This document shows positions 50,201 through 61,200 of a stretch of 64,000 nucleotides of DNA, piece after piece (the stretch's first letter is position 1; each line of letters starts with the position of its first letter). The translations under genes were made by a program, and so were the position numbers. Origin of the DNA: Brachyhypopomus gauderio (Eukaryota > Chordata > Actinopteri > Gymnotiformes > Hypopomidae); the NCBI RefSeq assembly GCF_052324685.1, contig NW_027506907.1, positions 183,583 to 247,582 on the forward strand, given 5' to 3'. Below the pieces are notes generated by a model. The model worked only from the letters and a program-made list of their open reading frames with translations. It had not been told where the DNA came from and made no database searches.

Positions 50201-53200
50201 GGTTGTGACCACCACAGGAAAAAATCAAGCCCAAATTACAACGTTTACAGCAAATGCTGAATAAAAAAAACAGTATAATAAAGTTCAAAAATGAAAAACT
50301 ACACAGAGAACAAACAATCTCTACAACTCTATCTACAAACCAACGTCCACGTGTAAATCAGCGGGGAGACTGTGGGAAGGAGTCGGTACGAGAGTGGGTC
50401 AAAGGTCGACAGCACTCACATTGACGACGCAGGCGTCTTTCGCGCGGCCCGTGTCCGTGACGTAGCATCCTATGGGGAAGCCGGGGTTGCAGAATTTCTG
50501 GTTGTCCTCCACGTCATAACACCAGGTCACCGGCATGTTGTCCACAATCCTGTGGTCAGCAGAGGGAGGACAGAGGCTCAGTGGAGGGAGGAGAGGAAGA
50601 AAGAAACGGTGGTGTGACGGAGGGGCCGCCGTGGGGTGAGGGAGGTGGGGGAGGGGCCGCCGTGGGGTGAGGGAGGTGGGGGAGGGGCCGCCGTGGGGTG
50701 AGGGAGGTGGGGGAGGGGCCGCCGTGGGGTGAGGGAGGTGGGGGAGGGGTCGCCGTAGGGTGAGGGAGGTGGGGGAGGGGCCGCCGTGGTGTGACGGAGG
50801 TGGGGGAGGGGCCGCCGTGGTGTGACGGAGGTGGGGGAGGGGCCGCCGTGGTGTGACGGAGGTGGGGGAGGGGCCGCCGTGGTGTGAGGGAGGTGGGGGA
50901 GGGGCCGCCGTGGTGTGAGGGAGGTGGGGGAGGGGTGGTGTGAGGGAGGTGGGGGAGGGGCCGCCGTGGTGTGAGGGAGGTGGGGGAGGGGCCGCCGTGG
51001 TGTGAGGGAGGTGGGGGAGGGGCCGCCGTGGTGTGAGGGAGGTGGGGGAGGGGCCGCCGTGGTGTGACGGAGGTGGGAGGCTCACCAGTGGTGCTGGTAG
51101 TTGAGGAGCATGCCCTTCTTCAGGAAGTCCACGGTAGCCTTATCGTCCGACTTACTGGTGTCATAAACCTTGGTGCACACATGTTTACATTCCTCCTTCT
51201 GCTTAAAGGAGAACTGCAACAGGGGAAAAACAACAACGTGAACTGTGTTTCTGGGCTCACAGACACCGTGGTTTCCATTTACACAGGCCAATGACAAAAG
51301 CCTGTATTCATTTCAGGAGAAGCTAAACAAAGTGGCTTCTACAACTCAAGGTAGACAGACGTTTGGCCCTGTAGCCCCGCCAAACAGACTGCAGAACAAA
51401 CCCGGAGCGTCCAGAAGAGCCAACATATAAGGACACGTCCAACGTGTCCTGGCCAACTTTCAGAACGTTCACTCTCAAGACTGACACACCTGTGATCACT
51501 CTCATGCAAATGTGATTCTCTGCACAATCCAGTCAGAATCAATGCTTTTTATAAGTTAATGTAACACTGCTGTTTTAAGCAATGACACTAAATCCCTCTG
51601 ATGGCTTTTAAAGGCAGTAATGTCAGGAGCGCACACACACACACACTTCATTCGACACGCACTGGGCCACCGACACAATTTTGGTTACCCTAACTACTTG
51701 GTACACTACTTAGAATAATTACAAGAACGGCCTGTAGTTATGATGTGAAAACAAACAAACAAACATTTTGTTTGCCGGTGACAGCACTGTGGCGTAAAGA
51801 GCAGGAAACAACCATATGTCACACAGAGCGTTCTGTGCTCCAAAGAGGCTATGGACACAATATCTGGCACAGACCAGGCGTAAAGAAGCAGCAGTATGTG
51901 GGTGTGCGCCCGGGTGACGGGTGTAACCTGGATTACCTTATATGGAGACGGCTCGATCCTCTCACCGAACAGCACCTGGCCCAGGTTCTCCGACGGACGC
52001 TTCTCCTTCTCATCTGTGCAGAAGTCGAACCTGGTCGCAGCGAGACACGAGTCAATGGGTGAACTCGGAACACCACATCACATCTGCCACAGGGCAGGTG
52101 GACACAGGAAATAAGCAGCACATGGGCTCCTTTGAGCGCGTTAAGAATCCACATTTTAACGTAAATCAATTCACAGCAGAAGCCTTGAGTACTCCAGGGT
52201 TTTACAGTTGCATCAGCTGGAGAGTTAAGGTGGGACAACAGATGGAGATCAGATCAAATGAACTTCACCGTGGTATCCGTGTTGACATTTGCACATCAGC
52301 AAATAACGATGTGTTGCACAATCTTGTCACAGGTAAAGACCATTAACTCAGCTGACCACTCCCATTCTGATAACAAAACCCCACAGGCAAATACCAGTTT
52401 GGCGTGTTAAATTATCATATCTTAAACTCTATAGGTCAGAACACAATATACTAATCACCAGGTTCAGACAGTAAAAATCCCATGAACAGTCCCAAATAGT
52501 CAGTACCAATAGGTACTGTTGCAGGTTTGTGCAATACATTCCAGCCTCCACTGGATTCTTAGAGGGGATGTCAGAGGTGTTAAAGAACTCAGTGTTAATG
52601 CATTCTTTCTGTTTGTCCTCAGTGGGTGAATTATCAAACACGACTTGGCAGTCTTTCTGGAAGCTCTGGAAAAACACGCTTAACTGCTGTAGGTATGAAT
52701 AGATGAGGGCCCGAGCCCCACGCCAGTCCAACAAACCAAACACCCTTTACAATCTACTGACGTAACTAAGTGCTATTTACAAGTAACACGGTAATTACAG
52801 TCCGGAAGCTCTTTGAAAAAATAGAGCACAAAATCACCAATGGGAGGAAATAAGGTATACTCACGCTGTGTACTCAATGGGAGGAAATAAGGTATATTCA
52901 CACTGTGTACTCAATGAGAGGAAATAAGGTATACTCACGCTGTGTACTCGTAGGGCAAAACTGATTCCACTGAATCCAACCTGTTTACAAACAGCTCGAT
53001 CTTGTCCTGTAAAGGAAGGGGAAAAGTTATACTGCAGATTCTAAGAGCTCAAAGACCTCGACTACGTGAATGTAGTAATATTGTAGATGTAATAAGGAGA
53101 AGGTTTGCTCCCAAACTGAACCATTGACACAAGGATCGTCAGAAAGAAAAGACAAAGAAATATGTAATACCTGGGCTTGTGGACTGTATAAAAGCACAAT

Positions 53201-54117
53201 TGGTAAGAGTGACACAAAGAAATATGTAATACCTGGGCTTGTGGACTGTATAAAAGCACAATTGGTAAGAGTGACACAGGAATGACTTTTGCTTAAGGCG
53301 ATGTAACCGCAGACACAAGTGGAGGAAGCGGACACACACTTCCTACCGTGACATGCAGCCACGGGACTAAATAAACCACGTTACTGTCCTACCACGTTTG
53401 TCCCAGTACATGTACGTGTTTGAGCTTCACATCTCCAGTACGAGATGGGGGGGCGTAGTGTGGCATTAAGAGACTTTCCTCGTTTCACACACACCTCCAT
53501 CTCATCGTGAACGGAGCCGAACCATCAGAACATCAACGTCGGTCTCTCCTGTCAAACACCCGCCACACGACCAGCCCATTTCTCACCGATACCTTCAAGC
53601 CCATGGCGAACTACTTCAGCTGACTAGCCACACGCCTGGCCCTGACAAGCCCATTTTTAAAGCACATATATTTAAAACACCGCTAGTTGACTCAGGTTAA
53701 CCAGCTTTAGTTAACCGGCTTTAGTTAACCAGCTTTAGTTAACCGGCTACACAAGCTCGTCAGAGGGCCGCCGGGCGTGAAGGCCTCCACACTGAAGCAG
53801 GCAAATGTTATTTCCTGTGGGCTCAACTGTCGTTAGCTCAAAGCTAACGCGAAAGCTAGCTAGCTAGCGACGTTTTAACCGAGTAATTGCGCCTACAAAG
53901 ATCAAGTCCACTCTCATTTCCCGACGCCGCGCACCAGCCCCGGGACCCCGGGCGGTATTACCTGGCACTCCGCTCCGGCCTCCTGCTCCTCCGGGGGTTT
54001 CTCACAGAAACTGACGGGCGCTAAACCCGGAAGATAGAAACTTGTAGCTCCCCGTAGCAGCGCTCCGCACAGCAAGAGAGAGACCGTGACCAAACGGACC
54101 TTGTGAAAGACGAACAT
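41556..54117 (-). CDS. tm9sf2: Transmembrane 9 superfamily member 2 (nonaspanin)
   Basis: Endosome/Golgi nine-transmembrane protein. Seventeen exons in order: 54117-53962, 53006-52939, 52030-51937, 51213-51086, 50549-50420, 50170-50046, 47350-47239, 46919-46840, 46685-46577, 45291-45159, 44686-44567, 44201-44144, 42867-42708, 42559-42417 (start debatable, see findings), 42232-42121, 42029-41858, 41623-41556. They sum to 1968 nt, about 655 residues plus stop; human is 663 as I recall. Residues 1-27 are a signal peptide, followed by [12 protein letters not shown]. The luminal domain has [21 protein letters not shown] and [11 protein letters not shown]. The first membrane span is in [20 protein letters not shown] near residue 300. 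Later landmarks are [87 protein letters not shown] and the C terminus KIYSVVKVD. All introns are GT-AG. Member assignment rests on close agreement with TM9SF2 throughout. Confidence 0.96.
42861..43072 (-). repeat. 43-bp minisatellite overlapping tm9sf2 exon 13 acceptor, 5 copies
   Basis: Copies start at 42861, 42904, 42947, 42990 and 43033. On the transcript strand each contains CCTCCTCTCTCAG followed by GGTGGTGTTTG, so the real acceptor and the first exon bases are repeated upstream four more times. Confidence 0.95.
43146..43982 (+). repeat. 24-bp CAACAAACC minisatellite, about 840 bp
   Basis: Units such as CAACAAACCAACGCCAACCA plus CCAC in tm9sf2 intron 12, with 15-18-bp short variants. 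Only A and C (few G) on the plus strand; the complement is open in all three frames ([12 protein letters not shown] strings). Confidence 0.95.
44022..44100 (+). repeat. (CA)n microsatellite, tm9sf2 intron 12
   Basis: About 39 CA units between the minisatellite and exon 12. Confidence 0.95.
44420..44496 (+). repeat. (GA)n followed by (TG)n, tm9sf2 intron 11
   Basis: About 18 GA units then about 18 TG units. A CA tract at 44687-44720 touches the exon 11 acceptor. Confidence 0.92.
45037..45135 (+). repeat. 20-bp minisatellite (CTGTGTGTGCGCGCGCTGGT)
   Basis: About 4.5 copies in tm9sf2 intron 10, ending about 25 bp from the exon 10 donor. Alternating purine-pyrimidine GCGCGC and TGTGTG runs favour Z-DNA. 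Confidence 0.88.
45625..46567 (+). repeat. 19-21-bp G-rich minisatellite, about 47 copies
   Basis: Unit GGGGGCGGGAGGGGCAGAC with variants (an extra G; GCGCAGAC ending) in tm9sf2 intron 9, ending about 10 bp from the exon 9 donor. Every unit has three G runs of three or more. Confidence 0.96.
46686..46739 (+). repeat. (CA)n microsatellite at tm9sf2 exon 9 acceptor
   Basis: About 25 CA units directly joined to the acceptor (TG)nTAG of exon 9. A further CA tract lies at 46985-47046 upstream of exon 8. Confidence 0.95.
47163..47229 (+). repeat. (GA)n microsatellite beside tm9sf2 exon 7 donor
   Basis: About 33 GA units, ending 10 bp from the exon 7 donor; (CT)n in the transcript. Confidence 0.95.
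47515..50038 (+). repeat. 32-bp minisatellite with higher-order structure, about 78 copies
   Basis: Unit AGCTGTAGTCAGCGTGTGGC plus GAGTCTGATCCT fills nearly all of tm9sf2 intron 6 and stops 8 bp from the exon 6 donor. Variants (GTGGT/GCGGT, AGC/ATATG, AGCAGTAG, GTAGAC, CCGAG) recur in blocks, indicating segment duplication. Confidence 0.97.
50624..51080 (+). repeat. 31-bp G-rich minisatellite, about 15 copies
   Basis: Unit GGGGCCGCCGTGGTGTGAGG plus GAGGTGGGGGA fills tm9sf2 intron 4 and reaches within about 5 bp of the exon 4 donor. Confidence 0.96.
52838..52948 (-). repeat. 37-bp minisatellite spanning tm9sf2 exon 2 donor, 3 copies
   Basis: Copies begin at 52838, 52875 and 52912. The third contains the end of exon 2 and its donor (ACAGC|GTGAGT). 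The first copy preserves an identical donor 74 bp downstream in the intron, while the middle copy is mutated (ACAGTGTGAAT). Confidence 0.94.
53153..53278 (-). repeat. 62-bp direct duplication in tm9sf2 intron 1
   Basis: Two near-identical copies beginning AAAGAAATATGTAATACCTG at 53153 and 53215. Farther up, an 18-bp AACCAGCTTTAGTTAACC repeat occurs at 53698-53750. Confidence 0.9.
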
Positions 54118-54345
54118 GGTTCCTCGCTCGACGACCGGACGCTTAATCTACAATAGTCAACATATAAAAGGGTCCAGATATGAGGAGCGGCTCATTAGTG
54201 GTGAACCAGGCTGGAGTTTCGGGACGGGCCGCCTGCGTAACCCACTTTACTCCCACAGACACGTCATCTGCTAGACGACGGACGGACCTCGCAAGACGGA
54301 ATTCTGGGACGGTGGAGGAGTGTCCACTAAGGCAGGGCATATCTG
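54118..54345 (-). promoter_or_regulatory. tm9sf2: tm9sf2 promoter region
   Basis: Only 922 bp separate the zc3h13 stop from the tm9sf2 ATG, so the promoter must lie here. On the minus strand it contains ATGACGTGTC (near 54260-54270), a CRE/ATF6-like core, in CpG-containing TATA-less DNA. Function is inferred from position. Confidence 0.4.
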
Positions 54346-54387
54346 GACGCTGTTTTTAACAGAGCATATACATCTGATTCTCAAAGG

Positions 54388-54390
<3 letters not shown>

Positions 54391-54432
<42 letters not shown>
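54391..54432. repeat. (TA)n microsatellite
   Basis: About 21 TA units between the zc3h13 3' end and the tm9sf2 promoter. Confidence 0.95.
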
Positions 54433-54437
<5 letters not shown>

Positions 54438-54448
54438 AAAAAGTTTCC

Positions 54449-55039
54449 TTTATTTAAATATCTAAAAAGTAAATGGACTGATTCAGTGCTTGATTTTTAT
54501 ATATACATTCACATCTCTATACATTTAGAATGAAAACCTGAAGTTTGACTTGCCCCTATTGAACGAACTTACCATCAAAGTAAAATAAAACCCACATTAA
54601 AGTGCGAAGGCTTGACAAATTTACTGAGCAGTAGCAACCATCGAAAGATGACACAGCTTGAAGGACAGATCATTTTAATACACACATCTGTTAGGCAATG
54701 CACAGTCTACCCATTAAACATAAAGCAACCTCAGTACAAATGACAGCTCACATTACAAAAAGATTCTCTAAAACAGTTAACGGCAAATGAAAGCACGCCA
54801 CGTGATCTTCGCAACATACTCGGAACACAGAGTTTACCAGGCACCATGACTCAGACAGCGTCTTCATGAGCTCGCGTTTCTCCAGTCTCAATGGTGCTGG
54901 ACCCTCCCAAGCCTTGTGGACGCAATCCTCCATTAGCACTGACTTACAGTTTCAGTGTTTTGAAATAGAAGACGGCGGTTATGGGCAAAAGGCGACCAAG
55001 TCTGATCCTACATCAGTTTTCTCACTCGCTCAGGGCGTC
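54449..55039 (-). other. zc3h13: Probable zc3h13 3' UTR
   Basis: Non-coding sequence after the zc3h13 stop (TGA at 55042-55040). A minus-strand AATAAA lies at 54449-54454, just before a (TA)n tract (54391-54432). It would leave only about 330 bp to the tm9sf2 ATG. The end point is inferred. Confidence 0.35.
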
Positions 55040-55195
55040 TCAGGAGACGCACACCTCTGGCGCCGTGCCAGCCACTGGTCCCGGGTCAGCCTTGTCCTGC
55101 CCGGCGGCCGTTTTCTTTTTAAAAAGCCTCAAGCTGAGATGCAGGAGCTCCGGATCCACCACTGGAGCACTAGTGTACATCTGCTTGGTTGTCCC

Positions 55196-55255
<60 letters not shown>

Positions 55256-58200
55256 AATGTACCTCTCGTTGCAGTTCCGTCATCTCTCACTGTACTCCAT
55301 ACAGTAATGGAGGTGGAGTGAGACCCTCCACCCTAACGTCTGGCGTCCTGTTCCTGCTGTGGGTGGTTACCTTGTCGTTTTTGAGCAGCTGTCTGCGGAT
55401 GGCGATGTCGCGCCGGGCACACAGCGCCTTGCAGTTGGGGCCCAGCGTCCTGAGGAGGTTCACCCTCTCCGCCTTCCTGTTCAGCGCCGCCATGTTCAGC
55501 GCCCCCAGGTCATGCTCGAACAGCTTCTCCACGTCTGAGGAGCACAGGCAGGGGGGGGTGTGGTTAGTTCTGTCTGCCATCATGTAGTGCTGAACTTTTA
55601 TCTGCACCACAGGTGTCAAACTCAAGGCCCGCGGGCCAAATGTGTCCCGCCGCGTCATTTTATGTGGCCCGCGAGAGCTTAAAAAGCCAAATTGTCCAAA
55701 AAAAAAAAAGTAAAGTAAAAGTGAGCAAAAATACGGAGCCCGGGAGGGGACATGGGTAAAAAATAAAAATTAAAACGAGGGAACGTTTTACCATTCGAGC
55801 GCATGTTTTCTGTAATTTGTGCTCACGATTTATTAATTCGTTCACACGATTAACAATTCGTTCGCACGATTAACAATTCGTGCGCACATTTTATTTTAAT
55901 CGTGCACACGTTTTCATTCATTCATTTGCAAACCCTACTGGCCTAAGCGCATACATTGCAGATACAAGGAGAGAGGCAGTAACAGTTCCCTGAAACTGTA
56001 TATACTTTGATTGTTTAGATTTATGCCACAATGAACAGAGATACGTTTATTAGGTCTTATTTGCTTATGCGTCATGAGGACATTGTAGCTTCCCTTGCAC
56101 AGCCGGGAATCACAATCAGTAAACGGCATCTGAAGTGAATTCTAAGCCTTTTAATGAACATTTATGACGAATTTTAATGTTGCTTTGTGTTTCAGGTTTG
56201 AAAAGTACTTTAAAATGCTTGAAATTGTAACTACTTCGTTTCACAACAAATATCTGTCTAACTGAACAGTTATCTTGTATTACGTTAACAAATACGAGCC
56301 TCTTGTAATTGCAGGAGGAAACATGAGAGAACGTGAAGATGTTCAGATTGGGCGTTTTAAAAATAAACAACCATTAAATAATGTGATTAAAAGCGAATTA
56401 TTTCGAATCATTTCGAGTATATGTATAAATGTTTAACTTAATTAAGTTTAACGTGCTGGGAAATATTGAACTGGACCTTGAAAGTGACGTACAAGTGCTT
56501 GAATTCCATCTTATAAAGGTGTATGAACCCTACAAACATGACTTTGTTCATCGCGCTGAGGCGCGGCGCGTGCGAAGTTACAAAATTCGAGAGGTGCACG
56601 ACCTCGAATCGACAGCGCGCGGACCCTCGCGCCGCTCGCGACGTGTCAATATAAACCAGGCTTAAGAGTCAGTGATCTCTACCAAGACGATATGCCATTA
56701 AGTCTTCCAGAACCTTGAAGCTGGTCAACAAAGTCAATAACTTCCTCTATGTTAGCTATGTTATAAACCAGGCTTTATACTTGATGCGTCGCGAGTACTT
56801 TTCAAACCTGAAACACAAAGCAACATTAAAATTTGTCATAAGTTCATTAAAAGACTTAGAATTCGCTTCAGATGCCGTTTACTGATTGTGATTCCCCGCT
56901 GTGCAAGGGAAGCTACAATGTCCCCATGACGCATAAGCAAATAAGACCTAATAAACGTATCTCTGTTCATTGTGGCATAAATCTAAACAATAAAAGTATA
57001 TACAGTTTCAGGGAACTGTTACTGCCTCTCTCCTTGTATCTGCAATGTATGCGCTTAGGCCAGTAGGGTTTGCAAAGTAAATGTGATATATTTGATCAAT
57101 TTTTCTTTATTCACTTGGATAGTTTGATTGTTGATTGATGGAGTAATGTGGGTTTCATAACCTAACAAATTTAAAGGATTTATGTTATATTAACAGCAAC
57201 AAGAATTTTTTTTTTACGCAAATATATATTTAGGTAATAAATTCAGAGGTATTTAACGTTAAGGAGTAGTTATATTTATAAGTTACATATGGCCCTCCGT
57301 GGGTGAGGGCCATATCTACACGTTGCTTCTTTGAAAACAGCATTGTTTCTAGACCAGAGCGTAGTTTCCCCAAAGCACTGTATATTTTAGATGACCATAA
57401 GTGCCATTCCGACCTCTACGATGTCATTAAAATGATGAACCTGAACCTTCACAGCCCTTGGCATCACCTCACCTTTCGCATCGTCCAGCTCTTTAGCGCA
57501 GGCGTCTTTCACACGGGTGAGGAGGTGGGGTCCTGCCAGCCGACGGGACACGCCCATCCGGAGGAGCATGGCCCCGGGCGTGAACCTGAGGAGCGCAGCC
57601 CCCGGGGCCCGCGGCTCCTGCTTCTGCTTGGGCATCAGGCTGGACCAGTCCACGTCGATCACGTCCAGGGGCCCTGCAATGCATTGCAACCATCTCTCTA
57701 CCTGCCATGTGGTGGGGAACGGTGGTGTTTTCTGTTGTAGTGGTGAAACTAACAGCGGGTGGTGGTGGAGAGGCATGCAGTGATGCAAGAGTTACGGCTC
57801 CTTGCCACATTCGCCAGATTTCATTTAAGTGTTGTTTTTTTGTCACGGGCATGGAGTGTGTTTAAGAGTGGTCCAGTAAAACTCACGTACCGGGGACCCG
57901 CTCCTCCTCCTGCTGCTCCTCCCTCTTCTGACTGTCGGCCAGAATCTCGTCTAGCTCGTCGTCGCTGATTGGCTCGTACTCCTCGCCAGCCGAGGCCACA
58001 GAGTGGGCGTCCTCGCCCTTCCCATCATCCTCTTCTGATGAAGGGCATAAAACACACACGGTCACAGATGGCCACTAAAACCCCACTCTGTACGAGTGGC
58101 GCGGACCAGTGTGCGTTACTTCTTTCTGACCAATCATTTTTATGTAAATTAACAAAAGCTGCTTAAGAACTAGGTCTTTAATTATCTGTAATTATTTTAT

Positions 58201-61200
58201 TTCATTTACATGTTTTAACATAAGCTGATAATTGCCAGTGAACTTTATTTAAAACATTTACATTTAAATTGAAATGGAAAGTAAGCAATTAAGAAGAGAC
58301 ATCAGTTAAAGAGGTCTGAAGGCCCAAGTCAGTTAAAAAGCCTCAAGAGACATAACGACAATTTAAAATATAGTGATTGTGTTAAGATAAGCCACATTAG
58401 GCTTAATGAGGGCTCTGTTTTAGGAATTCAAGCTTTCCTACTTTTCTGAAACATTGTTTTTCACATCTCATATAAATCGACACTTCTCACCATCGAGACT
58501 GTCCATCTTCTCTGTCTGGCAGGGCTCAGCCTGCGCGTGTGGCTCGTCTGTACTGCTGGGCTTGTCCGAGTCCATGAGGGCTTCTCTGGGCAGCAGAGGT
58601 TCATAGTCTGGCCGCTCCATCCTCATCTCCACTCTGCTCTTGGGCTCCCCTAGTGGCGGGAGGTCAAACGGCAGCATGCGTTCGCGTTCTGCCCTGTCCC
58701 TTTCCCGCTCCCTCTCCCCGCGGTCTCGCTCAAGGCGGTCGTGCGAGAGCGGCCCCTCGGGCAGCAGCCGCTCCCTCTCGCGCATCTCGCGCAGGTCCCG
58801 CTCTCTGATTGGCTCTCGGTTGCCACGGAGGAGGGGCTCGCGGCCCCGCGGGCCCCACTCGCGCGGCTCCGGCTCCCACTCGCGTGGCTGCGGCGGCTGT
58901 GTGGGCGGGTTCTGCGGCTGCCGGTGGTCCTTCCTGTCTCGCTCAAACTGGTCGCGCTCGCGGCTGTCGTACGAGCCGGCGCGAGAACGGCCCTGCCGCT
59001 CCGACTCGGGCGAACTCCGTCGTGAGCTGTGGCTGCGCGAGTCCTGTCGGTCTGACAAACACAAAACTATTCAAATAAACAACATCTCATAAACCGTAAA
59101 CACTAAATTTACACCACAACAAAAATTAAGGTGGAACGGCTCAAGGCAGATTTGACTCTTAGGCACAGTTGCGCTCTCTCACCAGAGGAGGTGCTGCGAC
59201 TGGGCTCCCCCCTCCTGAGCTGGTCCATCCTGGACTTCCTCTCGCCCCCCATCATCTCGTTAGCCGCCACGGCCGCCGCCCTCTCCCTGTCGCGTGAGTT
59301 GGCCCCCTGCATGCGTCCGCGTCGTGAGCGCGCCCCCTGCTGGCCGTCGTCGGCGCGGTGGGCCGAGTCGTTGGAGGGCGAGCGCATCCTGCGGGGTGGA
59401 GCCACCGCCACTGCGCGGCTCTGGTTGCCGGGCAGGTTGCCGCCCCGCTGTTGCAGCAGCGGGTGCTGGTGGGCGTCGGCCTGCGGCGGTTTGCGCAGCA
59501 TGTGCTGGGGCAGGAGCGGCTGCAGAGGCAGGGCCTGCATCAGCATGGGCGGGTCCGGCAGCAGTGGGGCGATGGGCGGGTTTCGCCCCCGCAGGCCCCG
59601 CCTGGGGGAGGCGGGGAGCAGGCGCTCGGGCGGGCGCTCGGGCAGGAGCGGAGCAGACACGGCCGTGACCGCGCCCACGCGCTCCGGGACGTCCTCGTCG
59701 GACCAGTCGCTGAAGTTGGCGTCCATTTTGAGGGGCGGGGGCGGGGCGTGGGTGGCGGCCGCCAGGGCCCGCTGGGAGGGCAGGTCCTCCTTGTTGATGG
59801 GCGGGGGTGTGCGGGGGCCGCGCCGCCTCTTGCCCACGGGGTGCGGGGCCACGACCTGCTCGTTCTCCGACCCGTCCGATTCTGCGCCGTGCGAGCGCTT
59901 CCGCTTCCGGTCCAGCACCTTCTTCTTGCCCAGCTTGCGGGGGGAGAGGAGGGGACGGGGCGCATCGCAGGCGGGGGCGGAGGAAGACGCGGAGGAAGGC
60001 GGCGGTTCGGGGTTAAAACGTTCCGCGGCTCCCGCCCCTCCCTCCTCTTCCTTACGGTTCTTCTTTTGATTCTTCTTCTGGGACTTGGTCTTCTTCTTGC
60101 CCTCTTCGTGCACAGCCGAGGCAGGGTCCCGCCCCTCGGGGGTGGCGGTGATGACGGCGGGAGGCGGGGTGATGCTCTTTGCATCCTTCTGCTCTTTGCC
60201 CCTGCGGGACTCGGCAGCCGTTATGCCGACCGAACTCTCCGGGACGAGCTCCACTCTGCGCTCTGTTCCTCGGCCTACTCCTCGCTCGCCGCGAGGCTCC
60301 GCCTCCTCGTGCCGCCCGCCTCGCCCGTCCTTCTTGTCGTTACGACGGTCGTCCTCTCTCCAGCGGGCGGGTTTATCCTCAGAGACCACGCGCGGCGGGG
60401 AGCGGCTTGGGTCCTGAGGGCGGACCACCTGACTCAGGAGTCTGTGTTTATCGCCTGTGGGGGAAAAAAAAAAAAAAAAGTTTTCACGTTGTGCTAATGG
60501 CACTCTATGGAACTCTAACCCAAACAGAGATGGTGCTAAGACACTAAAGCTAAGCTACCTTTCTCCTCGGCGCTGTTGTAGCCGTCGCTGTCTGCAGAGC
60601 TGGCCTCCCGCGCTTTCTTCGGAGACGGCCGAGGACTGGGAGTGTTCTCGGGACGAGGCCTCTTGCGTCCGCTAACGGAGAAATGCAGAGCGTTACTGTG
60701 ACAATAAGCGAACCTCTGCATCACACTGCCATTGAATAATCAATGAAGGAAGAGGTTGACCAAAACAAGACCTAGCAGCTCGAATGAGATCTTACAGGTA
60801 ACGGTAGTGGGAGAAAAACCCCAAAACAAAGGCCACGTTTCTTAAGGATAATTAACGCAAGAACTGCTGGTGATTAGCGTTATGGTCAGTGTTGCGAATA
60901 ACGCCGTTAAAAATAACGGCGTTAGGTAACGTCGTCATTTTGTCAGTAACGGGATAATATAATTAGTTACTTTTCCTGTCGTTACAACGCCGTTTACGTT
61001 ACTGGTCATTAAAAGCGGTGCGTTACTATATATTGATATACTAATGCAAGCGGACCGCTGCCCAGGCTAGTGAGGAGTAACAGATCCCGATAGGTCACAG
61101 TTCTCTGTGTAACACCTGTTTAAACTTAACAAGTCAGTAAGCGATTGGCTAAGGCAGCGTTATGATAGCCAATCAGAGCCAGTGTTTTTACACACGCGCC

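Noticed and set aside
50399..51085. 228-codon His/Pro/Ser-rich minus-strand ORF
   Set aside because: It is translation of the 31-bp minisatellite running into tm9sf2 exon 5; splice sites and homology place the exon start at 50549.
57303..57783. Plus-strand ORFs of 145 and 88 codons
   Set aside because: Antisense to the conserved zc3h13 exon at 57673-57473.
59131..60497. Plus-strand ORFs of 312 and 379 codons
   Set aside because: Shadows of the GC-rich zc3h13 exon, which has the conserved protein on the minus strand.
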